Below, piece by piece: positions 42,931 to 56,459 of a DNA stretch of 64,000 nt. Position 1 is the stretch's first letter, and every line of letters starts with the position of its first letter. Below the pieces are notes generated by a model. The model saw only the letters and a list, made by a program, of their open reading frames with translations. It searched no databases and had not been told where the DNA came from. The stretch lies in NCBI GenBank assembly GCA_029215795.1, contig JARDYH010000001.1, positions 227,443,654 to 227,507,653 of the forward strand, read 5' to 3'. The stretch comes from Anniella stebbinsi. Its lineage: Eukaryota > Chordata > Lepidosauria > Squamata > Anniellidae. The position numbers were made by a program, and so were the translations under genes.

Positions 42931-45900
42931 AAATGCCATTGGAGTATGTTTGTGCCATCCTTCAAATAATAAGGAAGATTACTCTACATGTCAGGAGGAG
43001 ATGTGTGATAGAATGGTCACCTGTAGTGGCTTTCAAAGTAATGTACATGGATGGGTCAAGTACTCCTTAATGGTGGTACCGAAGAAGTGAGAAATGGGAC
43101 ATTTCCTGAACTGTCACAAATATAACTGTCCACATGTATCATTATATGCTGATGACATAAGCCCTACTCAGGTGTTATTAAAATGAGTGTGGTAAACATG
43201 TGAGGAGAGGAAGTGATCTAGCACCGCTCCTCTCCTCACACGTTTCCATCACCCTATACTCATAGAGGGTGATGGTCTGAAGAAGAGAGACTCCCCTATC
43301 CATGTAAGCTCTTCACATAATCCATGGCAAACTATTTCATGCGCATCAGCTTGCTATGTGGATTGACCCCAACCTTCTGGCTTTTCTACATGATGCCACA
43401 ACCTAAAATGTTTGGAAGGCTGGTATTGGGACAGACCACATGGCATGGCTAATCCATGTAGTGATGAAAAGTTTTAACAATGTGGATTAGTTGATACAGG
43501 CAAGCAGTTTTGAAACCACTTCCATTTAATGGCAGTATCATGAGACAATGACCTTTTAGTAGTCTATCTATCTATCATCTATAATCTATCTATCTATCAT
43601 ATTCCATATTTCAGACAAACATTAGCCCTATTCAGGTATTACTCTCCAAGTCATGTGGAAATAATGCATGAAAAGGGGACAGGGCAATGAGCTTTGGTCC
43701 TACCCCTTCTGTCCCATGTGCACCAGACTTACCCACTCCATCCATGATGTTTGCACATGCCACATCTGAAGGGACCTTTATACTGATTGGATGAAAGTTG
43801 GGAGTGGAGACAAAATGGCTTCTATCAGAGATGGGTGTGGGGAGCTCTCCCCTCTGGCTTACAAACTAAAAATGCATGACAGTCAAGGAAAGCGGGATGG
43901 AGGAAAATGGTATAGGAGGGAGAACAGTTTGACAATGCCAGAACAAACATGGAGAGTTGTAAACAGGCACTTATATCCAGTTGGACCCAGGCAGGTCTTC
44001 CTTTGGTGGTGGTCTTGCTTGGGTGGAGTTGCTGGATCTGGTCCAGTAGCACTAGTTCCTCTGGTTAGAGGCAAAGGCCGGGACAGAGTGTCTTCCCCTC
44101 ACTTCTGCAGTGCAAGGGCATAACTTGGTCATGTAGATTTATATATATACTGGTGAGTCACATTAGGTTGTATCCTGCGTATCATTTCACCATTTAACAG
44201 ATTCATCCAAACGGTAACTCCAGCAATTACACAGTGAGCATTTTGTTATTATTATTGCAAGTAGTCTGGGACATGTGTACATTAACTAATAAAAAGGTGT
44301 AATTTTTTAAAAAGTAAACCTGTACCAGCAGTCTCTTACAAATTGCTTAGAAATCTTGTTAGACACGGTGGAATACACCCAACCAAACTGCTTGATCACC
44401 ACATACAACTTATACATGAGCTGTCAGTAGGGATGGCCTTACATATTATGAATTCTAAAAATGTGTTCTAATTATTTCTGAATTACACTAAAAAAAAAGG
44501 GGGAAACTTGTATAAGAAGTGTCATTTGAAAATGTCCAACTAGTAAGAATAAAAGCAGCAAAAGCGTAGGGGAGAAAAGACTGCACAGAAGGCAGAAAAA
44601 TTGCTAAAATTTGTTCTCCTCCACATACACGATATGTTAATATGCAGTCATAAGTAAATGATCATCAGCATTTTAGTTCATTGGTGATGCAAGAGAAGAA
44701 GGTGTGCAGCTTTTTCTGCTACTCATACGCCCCAAACTCACCTTCTCAGGGAAGTTAATAGTGGTTTTCAATCTTGGTTGTAGACCTCTGTTATCACTTA
44801 TATGACTAAACAGACAATCAATTCAGAAGCAATGTACTCAGATGAAGGGGATGCACAAATAAGATATAAATGATGGCAACAGGAAAATCAAACTCCACTC
44901 CTGTTATTCTGTTTTAATGGCTAATACCAACAGGGACGGGGCCGGCAAAAAGAGGTTAATGAATTGCAAAGGTCCTTTAGCAAGTGATTGACTGGTATTG
45001 AAGCTCAGTCAAATCAGTCATAAATATTTACTATTATTAGCAACAGTAGTTGCCTGTTATTTCCAATTGATTTGAAAGCTGTTGGAAATCTACCACGGCA
45101 ACTATTAGCCAGTGTTATTTTTTTTAAAAAATCAATATTTTCTAGAAACAATTTCACAGCACATGAAATGTCCTAAATCCTGTTTAAATCTTGTTTCCTA
45201 GACCTCCAGAAACACTTTGTCAAAGATGAAACACATAAAGGTTCACAACTTATGAAAGTTAACATAAAGGTTCATAATTCCATTTGGAGTATCAGTTCTG
45301 AGCTTTTCATTTCTTCAGCCACATTCTTATACCAACTGTGAGTTTACTATTCCTTGATTATCTCTATTAAACTAGCAATGATTCTCAAAACCAGAGATGC
45401 CTTTATTTGTTTTACCAGTGTGAATGAGGCATAATGGGCTCTTCACAGGGGTGATTTCCAGTCACTGTAAGTTGGATAAAGCTTTTCAGGGGTTAACATA
45501 ACAACATTCTTACTTCTTTGTGTATAATGAAGGAAGATTTTTCATTATGTCTCTTGCTATCACTACAAAATGAGAATTTAGGGCATACTTCCCCTCTTCT
45601 TGTGTATAAAAATAGGCTTCAGTGAGGTAAAGAACATTTCAGAAAGGTAGGATTTCCTTAAACCTCTTAAAAGAACAGGTCATTTATTTGAAAGGAGCAT
45701 AACAAAAGGATTTTTTTAAAAAATGAGGGAGTGAGAGAGATAACAACAAAGAGTTAACGTTTCCCAGGGCAGACAAGTTTCCAATTCAATTAGTTTTAAT
45801 GAACCTTCTGCTCACTGGTTACTGAACTAGAAAGAACAGCAATAAATGCCCAGAGGAAAGAGAGAGAGAGGATATTAAGAGGGGTAGTATATAGTATATA

Positions 45901-48900
45901 AATTTCTTAGTTGACTAAAAGACTAGCCTTGATATGGATCTTAAAAAAATTTAAGAACCATTGAAACCTATATGCCTTCTTTTTTCAGTGAGTAATTGCA
46001 CCCAACTTGGGCTAATTTTTTCCCTTAGGTTTTATTTCATTGTTGGTGTTGTTCTGCGCTGGGTAAATGGAACACATTTTAAGAAAACAACTAATTCTAC
46101 ACTATTTAGTAGTTATGCCAAGCCCTTTGAGAAGGATAAGGGTAGGATGTTGTAGAGATAGCAGTAAGATCCAGTGAGGCTGCAATCCTATACTGACATA
46201 CCTGAGAGTAGGCATGGATAGGATTGTGATGAGAGTTGCATTTCTTTTTTTCTTTTTTTTTACAGTTCCCATTTAAACACATGCATTGATTGTTTTGTTT
46301 TGTTGAATTCTGATTAGGTAGAAGTGTTTTGGCACGTTGAATAAATTCTGATACAAAGATATGGGAGCAGTAAGTAATGAAGATAAACAAGACATTGCTT
46401 GTTGCTTAATCATTAACCTGTGTCCCTATAATTTCCCATTCCGAATGTCAAAATCAAATAAATATTTGAGTCAGGTTGAGTTTATAGCATCGATAGACAC
46501 TTTTAAACTTACCAGTATTAGCTGAACACATACATTTGTGTCAAAGCGCTGATCAATGATTGGTGCCCTCTAGAGAGCAGTGTGGGAGCTGCTTTTCTGT
46601 GGGATCATCCCAGAGGACTGCTGAAACATTTTAAGAGCCACTACCATGAGGGTGTGGCCAGCTGCATGGGTACTTGACACCTGATCATTGCACCTTTATC
46701 CTGGCCTGGCAATAACTGCATGGTAAGAACCCACACAATTGTGGGTAGTGGGTTGCATGGTAATGGGCCTTTTACAAGTTACAACAGTAACATGGAATGA
46801 ACCCATACAAAGGGGCTAGCATTGTTAGATGCCTTTCACTCTGTTCTTTCAAGTAAATGTTGATATAATTTTCCCAGCTCCCTACTTTCCCTATGTAGAA
46901 TTTCTTTTTTAAAGAATACTTTTTAATCTTATTAGAATGCCTTCCTTGGAGAATTTTGATTTTTTTAAAAAAAAATCAAATTAGCAGCAATTCACCCTCT
47001 CCTATATTTTCATTTTAACCACCTCAATCATCTTTTCAGGTAAGAATCCACCAAGCATTGTTTGCTGCTTTTTATATTTTTCTAACCTTCATTAAGAAGA
47101 ATCTCAAAATGGATTTTCAATTATTCAGAATTTTATTTGTATCTATATTCATAAATGTGCATTCAAATTAAAGAAAGTCTAGAGGAAATATGTTCAGAGT
47201 TTAAGAGTGATTTTAAGCTACCCATGACAAACAGTGGGAGTAACTATTCTTAATCTAAAAATAAAATCCTAAAACTCCAATTATTATTACTTATTTCTTC
47301 TTCTTCTTCTTCTTCTTCTTCTTCTTCTTCTTCTTCTTCTTCTTCCTCCTCCTCCTCCTCCTCCTCCTATTAAGGGCTTTCCCTGCTCCATGTAATTTTC
47401 AAGATCTACACATTGTTGCTTCTCAGATTTTGGCGTGTTGCCATGCAATTATAAGCATTATTCTGTCTTGATCAAGGTGTTGAAGCCAATAGTTTATTCA
47501 ACAGTGTCTGTCAGGTCTTTTTAAATGTTCAGTCTATGTTCTGATCCCATAGAATGACAACTACAATGAAACCTTCAGACAATAATCCATGAAATTTGTT
47601 TTATAGTTCATTCTTCATATGCAAAATGATTATGAGACAGCGTACTTTGGAAAAACAATGATTCTTGTTCATCGAAACTGGACAGAGGCCAGGAGGATCA
47701 AATTCTTAGCACCAATGCAAGCATTTTTCTTTTTTGACTCAAATGTTCTGATAGCTAGGCTATGTTTTGTGTGTGGCTCCTTAGCAGCACAACTGAAAAA
47801 CTGACAAGTGAGTATATGACAGCAGAACTACAGCTTAGATCGGTGGAACTATAAAAAGGAGAGAACACAAATACAGATTTCCCCCCCTCGCTGTCGGGTT
47901 GACTTGTTTACAGTTCTCGATAGAACCAAGTCATTTTGCCACAAAAATTTATAGAGAGTCATGTGATACCCGATATGTTTGGTGTTATTTTTTTAAATGG
48001 CAGGAAGCTTCAGCACTTGGGATTCCTGGAACTGCAGACAGGTAAGGTTAAATAAGAAGTATATCCCAAGCTTCTTAAGCTGATTAAATCACAATAAATT
48101 GCAATAAAGGATTCTGGGAAGGTGAACACGAATGATGAAGTAACTCTGGCCTCCACTTTCCTAAATAGCAACGAAAATTCTAGAACTTGCCTTTAAGATA
48201 TTACAAGAACTTTGTCAAGTAGCACATGAGAAAAGAGAGCCCACAGCCATATAGTAAGCAAAAAAATTCTGTTTGAGTATTGACATGACAGTTTTTGAAA
48301 GTTCAAGCAGAAAACCAATTATAATGAGCACTGAAAAGCCTGAAGCCCTGCTGTTCAATAAATAAAAAGTACAACAAACTGTTTTCCAAAAAGGTTCTAG
48401 AGAGTTTTCTTCTTGTCCCACTACTTACAATATGATTACATAAATAGTCTCTGTTTGCTGTTGAATTGCCAGGCAGCTGTATTAAAGTACAAATCAAATC
48501 AAGTTAGGATTAGAAAGTAAAAGAGCATGGTTTAAAGTAATCTATCCCCCAGGAACTGTGCTCAGATTCATCAAACAGAGCTTAAAGTACAGTATATCTT
48601 ATACCCTTGTGTTTCTATGCTGCACTGCTGCAAAACCAGTTATTATTTTTGATATCCAGAGAATGTAGCTTGTAGCTTTAGGAGGCTCACTTGCTTATTT
48701 AAAAGTACTATAAACCTTACCTGTCACTTATTATTTCCTTTGGTTAAGGCTCATGAAAATGACATCAGCACGTCACATAAGAAGACCCCTTTTTATTGAT
48801 CGTCCCGTATTTGACTCTGCCAAATTACTTTGAATATGTCCAGTAGATCAATCAGAAAAAATGAGGCTTGGGGTACTACATAGTCCTGTTTATTAAAGCA

Positions 48901-49686
48901 ACAACAACTGGAGAGATGTACAGTTTTGATGACTGCTTGAAATAATGCATACTTCCTGCATAGTATACTGGGAGACTAAACTTACAGGTTCTGCCTTGGG
49001 AACACCCCTATTAAAAATGTGATCTGGTTCTCATCTAAGAAGATGTCCATACAATTCACAATTTTGCCATGCATTGGAACTTGTGATGGAATCCTCTGTA
49101 CTATTTGGAAAAACGATGCAGATGGCCAAACTAACCCAAGCTTACCTCTGGGCAGTTAGGTCATTTATATAGGCTTGCTGTATGTTTACCAGTGACCCTT
49201 CATACTTTGTCATTTCTGTCTTTCTCCTTGCTGTTGCAGTGATGATTTGATTCTGAACATATTTTCTATATGTGCGTCATGCTTCCTTCTATCAGAATTG
49301 TATGTATGTTTTTTAAATCTATTATACTGAATTAGTGCAGTTGCTATCTTTTCTTTTAAACACAGGTTTAGAAAATTAGTGCAGTTGCTAACACATCTTT
49401 TTTTTAAACACAGGTTTAGAAGGAATCTGAGATTGTATAAAATTCACAGAAGAAATGGGCTGAGGTGTGTTAAGAATGAGTGTGGTTGACAAAAATGAGC
49501 TTTTAAAAGTTTTGTGTTAAAAAGTGGGGAACCTTGATAATAGAGAAGGTACAATAAGTAAGAAATTGGATGTCGAAAAAGTTTTGTGTAAATTAACCAG
49601 AGAAAGGTTCCCCCCCTTTTTTTCAAGTAGGTACTAATGCTAACAAATTCATTACCCTGACCCCATGCAGAAGTAAAATCAGGGTA
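42931..49686. other. long gene-free AT-rich stretch
   Basis: No frame longer than 110 codons, and none with recognisable motifs. It contains a short inverted repeat (GTGAGGAGAGGAAG / CTCCTCTCCTCAC, 43200-43245), (CTAT)n at 43562-43598 and (TTC)n(CTC)n at 47295-47369. Much of 44900-45400 and 46400-49600 shows no internal repeats and looks like single-copy sequence, but I cannot judge conservation. Confidence 0.4.
47295..47369. repeat. (TTC)n(CTC)n polypyrimidine microsatellite
   Basis: About 17 TTC units are followed by about 8 CTC units, giving a 75-bp pure pyrimidine run on the plus strand. Confidence 0.92.
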
Positions 49687-49882
49687 GGGACATAGGAAGT
49701 GGTCTTATATTGAGTCGGACCATTGGTCCATCTAGCCCAGTGTTGTGAACACTGACTGGCAGCAACGGCTCTCCAGGGTTTCAGGCAGGATTCTTTCCTA
49801 GCCCTTTTGGAGACTCTGGCAATGTAACCTGGAACCTTCTGCACACAAACCAGGGGCTCTATCAATGAGCTATAGCCACCAT
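49687..49882 (-). mobile_element. tRNA-Ala-derived SINE, antisense
   Basis: Read on the minus strand: GGCTATAGCTCATTGATAGA (A box), then GTGTGCAGAAGGTTCCAGG (B-box side), then the body CCTGAAACCCTGGAGAGCC and the end TGGTCCGACTCAATATAAG. Same family as 54398-54590. Confidence 0.72.
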
Positions 49883-49950
49883 AAGCTATGGGGTGAGTGG
49901 GTTAGGTGAGACAACATCACAGGACTATTCCTTCTACTATGATTAGTGAA

Positions 49951-50071
49951 AGAGCCTATCTGCACTACTGCTTTAAAACGGTTTATAACAGTTTTAAACT
50001 GGATAATAATGGTTATTAACTGGTTTAAAACTGTTATAAACCGTTTTAAAGCAGTAGTGTAGATAGGCTCT
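49951..50071. mobile_element. near-perfect hairpin MITE
   Basis: Arms of about 49 bp (AGAGCCTATCTGCACTACTG then CTTTAAAACGG, TTTATAACAG) are repeated inverted with only one or two mismatches around a 23-bp AT-rich loop. The arm sequence is shared with 10612-10736 and 56406-56459. Confidence 0.8.
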
Positions 50072-50311
50072 ACAGATCTTACATGAAAAGGAATGGTGGC
50101 TGGACATAACACAAATGAATGCCACCTCACTTTTCTACTTGTTTAAAGGAGTCTCAGACATGTGGATTTAAACTATAATATATAGGTCATCACCACATAC
50201 AGTTATAATTATCCTAAATTCAATTTAAAATCATAGAAGCATAAAGGACTTTCAGTATAAATAAATACGGCATTTATTGTCAAAAAGGACAGCTAGTTTG
50301 CACCCTTGTAC

Positions 50312-50312
50312 G

Positions 50313-50347
<35 letters not shown>

Positions 50348-50362
50348 ATGTGTGTGTGTGTG
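50312..50362. repeat. (TA)n(TG)n microsatellite
   Basis: A short TA run passes into (TG)n, followed after about 10 bp by a (CA)n patch at 50375-50388. Confidence 0.9.
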
Positions 50363-50514
50363 AACACCTAACTATACACACACACATACAGACAGACCCT
50401 TGTTCAGAAAGCTGTACTACTGACTTCACATTACAATCATCCATGTGATAGGTATGTGTTCTTATTCATTTCTTGGCATAAGGAAACATCAGCAAAGGTT
50501 TGGATGTAGAGTAA

Positions 50515-50871
50515 GGTCCCCTCCACAAGAATTCGGTTTGATGCCTGGTTGTCCGATTATGCACATCTTCTCGCAATCAATTTTACTGCAAAGCACTATA
50601 TGCGGGAGGCAGTTAAGCGCATAACAGGTTGCCTTACCAGTTGTATGAAATGCACTTTAGAAGTGTTTAATGCGGAGAATCGCTTGTTTACATGGTCATA
50701 AGGTGCTTTAACGGCAGCAGTAAATGAAAACTCGCTATTTAACGTGCATTCGATAATGTGCATAATCGCATAGAAAAAGTGCCTCAACCCCTGATTTGCG
50801 CTCCGCTCTTGTAGAGGTCAAATTTTTAATGCGCCTTGAAAGAGCTTTAAATCGCCCTTGTAGAGGCACCC
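50515..50871. mobile_element. Harbinger-like MITE, copy 3
   Basis: 357 bp, with GGTCCCCTCCACAAG at the left and CTTGTAGAGGCACCC at the right, flanked by TAA (50512-50514 and 50872-50874). It aligns along its length with 7728-8064 and 17215-17569. Confidence 0.8.
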
Positions 50872-50874
50872 TAA

Positions 50875-53693
50875 GTGAATCTCTTGCTAGGTGCCAGTGC
50901 CAGCTGTGTTCTCTGCTGCAGATATGGCCGCTACAGAGAAAAAGCTAAGTAAAACGTATTAATGTTAACTATGGTTACACAAGTACACACACCCTCCCCA
51001 GATCAGGTATATAACTATATAGGTCATAATATGATGTATGCTCAAAGTGTATCTATATCCAATACTGTACATTGGGGTCTGATATTTAATGCATTCAGGG
51101 TGACATGATCGATAAAAAAAAAACACATGGATGTCCTAAATTCTAATTGTGATCAGAAACTCTTTTGAATGCTTTGGTGTGTTTTCTGTTGAAAATAGCT
51201 TGCCATTCATCCTATTATCTAATGCAAAGAACAATGGTCAGGATTAGTTGCTATTCACCCATCTCTCTGAAAATGTAGCATATGCTATTCGTAGTACCTC
51301 AAGTGAATGTTAGTTTGTTTAATTTTGTCTCAATATTGGTCATTTCATAGTGTGGGGGAAAACACTGGGCTTTTAATAAGTTTTAATTAGCAAAGGAGGC
51401 TTGTATTCTATGTTATTGCAACTTGTATTAAGTGGCGACTGATGTGCTGGGAATGTGACCTAGAGTTTAATATGTGCACCCTGTCTATAGCACATGGTAT
51501 AAATACTGCAGTTGTTAGTGTCCTGCTTATACATGCTTGTTTATGGAGATGATATGTCAATCAAGATAGCTATAACAGTATGAGACCAATAGAATTTGCT
51601 CAGATTTTAAATGCCTTGTCTTTTTCATTCTCCTTTGATGTTACTACTGGAATGCATTCTCTGGGCTATATACCATGAATTTTCTCTTGAGAGGAGTGCC
51701 ATTAGCAGCCATTATTTAATTACACCATTGGCCTCAACAGAGTAAAATAGCCCATATATCACTCCCCCCACTGCAAACTTTATGAAATAACACTGATGTG
51801 AAAGATATGTGCTGGAAATATTTGCATCTTCCGTACAAAAATATGGAATGCACTGTGTTTCGAAAGCTCTTAATTTATGATTTTTTTAAATGACATATTG
51901 ATTTTTATCAGTCACACCAAACTAAAGGCAAATGTACCATGTTGCCAGTATTAAAGGGGGAAAAACACCACTCAATAAATTAGAGGTAAACGAAGATAAA
52001 TGATTTAAGTGCTCAGTTAGTAGTGTAAATTGAACTCATACATCACAGGCTTTCATTGCTTTTATATTTTAAATACAGCCAGGTATAGGAGTTGATTGAC
52101 CAGTAATATATATAAACAATACCCATATTAGTAATGTGTGTGTGTGTGTGAAAATTGTTCTTCTAATGTAAATAAGAGGAGCCTAATTTCCATAATATTT
52201 CCCCTTCTTTCTTTGAATCTGATAGATAATCAGGGAACTGTAGCTTGCATTGTACTGTCCTTTTGCCACCACGCCTGATCCTGTATGAAGAAATGAAGGG
52301 CTCTGTGTTAATTTTAAACCTCCCTTTGATTGGGTGAACCTGTCTCCGTTTTCTGTGACACGGTTGCCACAGGTCATTGCCTGGTGCAGTGTACCATGAA
52401 ACAAACAAATAGAAAAAGGCACCTTCTGGCACTTTAAGTTCCGCTGCCATCTGACTACAGCCCCAGTGGTTCAGAATGATGAAAACAGTGCCTTGGACCG
52501 AAATAAATAAATAAATAAAAGGAAATAAGAATAAATATATCTTCTTACGGTTAGAGTGGGAAAAATGTGCATGATGATCACATGAGCTGGGAAGGGCAGG
52601 ATAGACAGCTGAAGTCATCTCAAAACTCAAGAGAGACGCAGCCGACAAGAGGTCACAATTATATTCTACGATCGCCCTCCCTTTCAACAAGATCTGATAT
52701 ATTCAGTTTGTTCTTGTGTGGTGCTTAGGGAAGTTCTAATTAAGGGAAGAAAGAATTTTGACACATGCGAAGCAGAGATCAATATTTAGCACTATAATCA
52801 GCAATTCCTGATGGTTTGACAGTGTCACTATCCACATTGTAACTATCCATTATTTTTCAAGAAGGGATCCAGGCGAAGGCTAACAGGCTTACTCCAAGCC
52901 ATCATGAATCACATAAAGCAGTGTCTCATTCACTTCTATTTGCCTTTCTTTTCATCTTCATTCATCCTTATAGAGAAGGTTTGCAGTGACTGACGCCAGC
53001 CCTGAAAGCCGCCCATGTTTCTGAACCTCTGCCACTTAAATGTCTGGTTATAGGAAGCACTATTGCCCGCTTCTGAACAAGAATATTAATATTTTGTTTT
53101 GCTTATGCGTGCATTGCATGGTGAACATGTCTTGCTGTTGGGGGAAGTCACACGGTGGTCCAAATATATGTTAATGTGTTATAGGAGGGAAAGAGGAAAA
53201 ATGGCAAGAACACTACCTTGCTTGCAAAAAACGAAGCTGTGCGCAAGGGGAAAAGCGTATGCACCTCTGTTTTTATGCTTTGGAAGGATGCTGAAGTCAG
53301 CAGTTGTCATTCCTTTGGCATTTGCTTTGATACTGTATTTGTATATTTATTATTGTTAGCCACTTTGGGCGCCTAGTGCGGAAAGGTGAGGGTATTTACT
53401 TCAATAAATAATATAAAAATTAAGGAGCACTGATCAAACAAGGGACATATAGACCAGATGTGTCGACATGGAATAAGTTCTATGGCATGATCATTTCTTT
53501 TGCTTTTTCCCTTGAAAAGTATGTGATGGATGGAGGCCCATATATGTTGCAACATTACAGCACTGAAACAGAGAAAGTTGTCCACTCTCAAATCCCATTG
53601 AGTTACTTGCAATGAACTTATCTTGCTGACTTCAGTGGGACTCAAGTACGATTAGCTTTCTCTGGATTGGGCTCCATGTCTATAAGTGGAAAG
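50875..53693. other. no gene recognised
   Basis: The longest frame is 175 codons on the minus strand (52163-52690). It has no recognisable domain, contains an AAATAAATA run and is most likely chance. A LINE-tail-like patch (TTGTTAGCCACTTTGGGCGCC) occurs at 53350-53420. Most of 51100-52900 shows no obvious repeat. Confidence 0.35.
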
Positions 53694-53872
53694 AGAGCCA
53701 GTGTGGTGTAGTGTTAGAGTGTTGGACTGGGAGTCAGGAGATCCAGGTTCTAGGCCCCATTTGGCCATGGAAGCTCACTGATGTTGTTGTGAGGATAAAA
53801 CAGAGAGGAGGAGGATTATGTACGCTGCCTTGGGTTCCTTGGAGGTAAAAAAGGTGGGAAATAAATACATAA
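53694..53872 (+). mobile_element. tRNA-derived SINE (GTGTTGGACT family)
   Basis: The head GAGCCAGTGTGGTGTAGTG contains an A-box-like TGTAGTGTTAGAGTG, followed by AGATCCAGGTTCTAGGCC as the B-box region. The body has TTGTTGTGAGGATAAAA and the end TACGCTGCCTTGGGTTCCTT plus AAATAAATAC. Antisense relative at 3780-4036. Confidence 0.65.
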
Positions 53873-54397
53873 AATATAAGGATGTGCACCAGAAATGCTC
53901 AGGAGAACCTAGATACTGGGGGGGTGGGGGCTGAGACAAATGCCCCAATTTGGGGGGGGGGGAGAATGTAAGAGTTTGCCCCCACCCCACCCCCATTTTA
54001 CTGCCTCTGAACTCCCAAATGTATTTGAACAGGTTTAAAGAATTTTGGGCAAAAACAGGCATTACTTTAGATCTGCATCTAGCGACTGCATCTTTTTAAT
54101 GTCATTTTTATGCTACGGTAAGTGCATGAAGCCTGATCTGGATCAGGACTCTAATATGGAGGTGGGGGTAAGGGTATTTATTTATTTATTTTTAAGGATC
54201 TTTTCCTCCCATGCTAGAATCCTAATCTGAATTTTGGCTTGCCAAATGGAGTCTGGATAGTTTAAAATGGCAGCAAGTAAGTAGGCTACGATCTCAGGGG
54301 ATACTTCAGCAAGATGATATGTACACATTTGGATAAGTTTATATATCACTTTTTTGTGCTCAGATCTCTCCACCAGCATTAACTATCTCCTCAGGTA

Positions 54398-54590
54398 GGG
54401 GCCATAGCTCAGTGGTAGAGCCCCTACTTTGCATGCAGAAGGTTCCAGGTTCAATCCCCGGCATCTAAAGGTAGGGCAAGGAAAGGATCCTGCCTGAAAC
54501 CCTGGAGAGCCATTGCTGCCAGTCAGTGTAGACAATACTGGGTAGATGGACCAAAGATCTGACTCAGTATAAAACATCTTTCTATGTTCT
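54398..54590 (+). mobile_element. tRNA-Ala-derived SINE, best copy
   Basis: The head GGGGCCATAGCTCAGTGG contains the A box TAGCTCAGTGGTAGAG, then CTTTGCATGCAG with a TGC anticodon loop, then the B box GGTTCAATCCC and CCGGCATCT. It follows tRNA-Ala(TGC) closely. The 72-bp head is fused to a body (CCTGAAACCCTGGAGAGCC, CCAGTCAGTGTAGACAATAC, GACTCAGTATAAAAC). No CCA-ready acceptor pairing closes after the body, so it is a SINE and not a tRNA gene. Confidence 0.8.
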
Positions 54591-56405
54591 GAAATAAGGT
54601 ATCCTGAAACCCGGTGTCAAGGTCTGATCCTGTTATTCTGAATGTCATGGTAGATTGGTGTGCTATAATCTGCTTTAGTGTTTACACTCTCACTAAGGAA
54701 GCAACTGTTGTGACCCATGGGGGTGTTCCCAGGCATCACTTCTGCGCAACTAAAAGTTGCAATGTGAGAAGAATTTATCTGTATGCATAGTTCTCAGGAG
54801 GCAGGCACAGGTGTTTTGAGAATCAGATTCTAGACCATCCTAACAACTTCTAGATCAGCCTAACTATGTATGCATTTTTTCACATTACATGTTCCAGAGT
54901 ATTTAATGAAAGGGAATTACATGAGCCATAATTCCCATAACTGGAAAATCGCCATTTGAGCTGCCACTGAATATTTTTATTAAGCTTAGTATAAAATGTC
55001 TGTTCTCCACTTTTTGATTATTTGAATTTTTCTATTGTCACACACATATAGCACATGGATATGATGTGTTAGCCAGTTCTTGGGTTCGGTCTCTTTGTTA
55101 TGCTCTACCATGACCAAGTAAAATAAACCCAAGGTGAGTAGGGATGGACTCAGAATACATGAAACCAAATGAACAGGAAGGTATTTTGTGGAGATTCATT
55201 CCCCCCCTTTTAACGTAAAGATTGTACACTGCCGTAAACGCAAAGAAATCCTCCATATACAAAAGTCGATGGCCTAATTTGACTCAGCAGAAGAACAAAA
55301 TCTCAAACATTTCTCCTAACAGACTCACATTTGTGAGTTGCACTGGAGGTGGATGTGAAAAAGATCTGGCATCCTGCAGCGTTGCTCTGTTGCTGCTGTG
55401 AAGGCCCCTGTCCTGTGCGGTGCTGAGTCTGCTAGAGCACCCTGTCTCCCTTCTAATTTAAGCTGGGAGTCGAGATTGCTCAGCACCTTGAAGGATTGAG
55501 CTGTAACTGAGATGCTGACACAGACTCAGATACTGACTATCCCAAGTAGCACTAATTAAGGGCTGTCCAACTGTGCTTTCTGTTGAGCCGTTTGCTCTGG
55601 TGGGTGACAGGAAACAGCCTGGGATCTGTCTGCAGCATGACATAACAAAGAGGGGAGGATGGGTGGGCAGGCTGAATCTGAAAGAATGAGCTGATAGAAA
55701 GAGATCTCAACTCGATTAAGCTTTGCTCGATCTGGTTGTGAATATGTAACTTGAGATTGAAAATGGTGACTTTATTTTCCCACGGCTTTCCTTGAACATG
55801 TTGCTTCGAGTGATGTCTGCTCTTGTTCTTGTTCTTGCACTATAAACTCATAGCCATTTATCTGGATTAGTCCTGATTTTCTGCTTTTTTGTCATCTACG
55901 ATGCCTATTTTTGCCTTTTGGGGAGTACCCAGTGCTTTAAAATTTAAATCGGTTTCTTGCAGCTATGTATTTTCCCAACGTTTTTACTCTAGAAGAGGTT
56001 CAGGGGTCACAACCCAGATCTCAAAACCTTCCCTAAATCTCAAACCCACTAGCGTCCCACTCCAGAACAAACCTCCTACATCTACTCTGGAGTAAAATGA
56101 AAATGGGGCCAATATATATGAATGTGTGGTAAAGCACAATATAGTGTGCAGCCTGCCATTTCAGGAAGTACAGCTTGCGATTTTTACTCTGGACATGTTA
56201 TAGGACAACGATGTTTTCCTAGCTTATTTTTATCCAAATGAACAAACACCCTCATGGCTTTTTGATCAGTTTTGGATGGGAGTAAATTAACACAGCACAC
56301 CTCATGAAGGAAGAATTTTTAGCCACGTGTAAAGGTGGAGGGCAGGTGACTCAGGAGGCAATTCTTAATACGAGCCTATGTATTATACCAGTGGTCCAAG
56401 AGTGT
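54591..56405. other. no gene recognised
   Basis: Frames of 60-68 codons without motifs and no clear repeats. Sequence looks mostly single copy. Confidence 0.4.
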
Positions 56406-56459
56406 CTCTGGCAGTATCTACACTATTGCTTTAAAACGGTTTATAACAGTAGTAACAAC

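Noticed and set aside
52163..52690. 175-codon minus-strand open frame
   Set aside because: No recognisable domain or composition typical of protein, hydrophobic stretch comes from an AAATAAATA run, and no splice or start context supports it.
54398..54470. tRNA-Ala(TGC) gene
   Set aside because: The tRNA-like head is fused to a SINE body and recurs in several degraded copies; no 3' acceptor end or terminator run follows directly.
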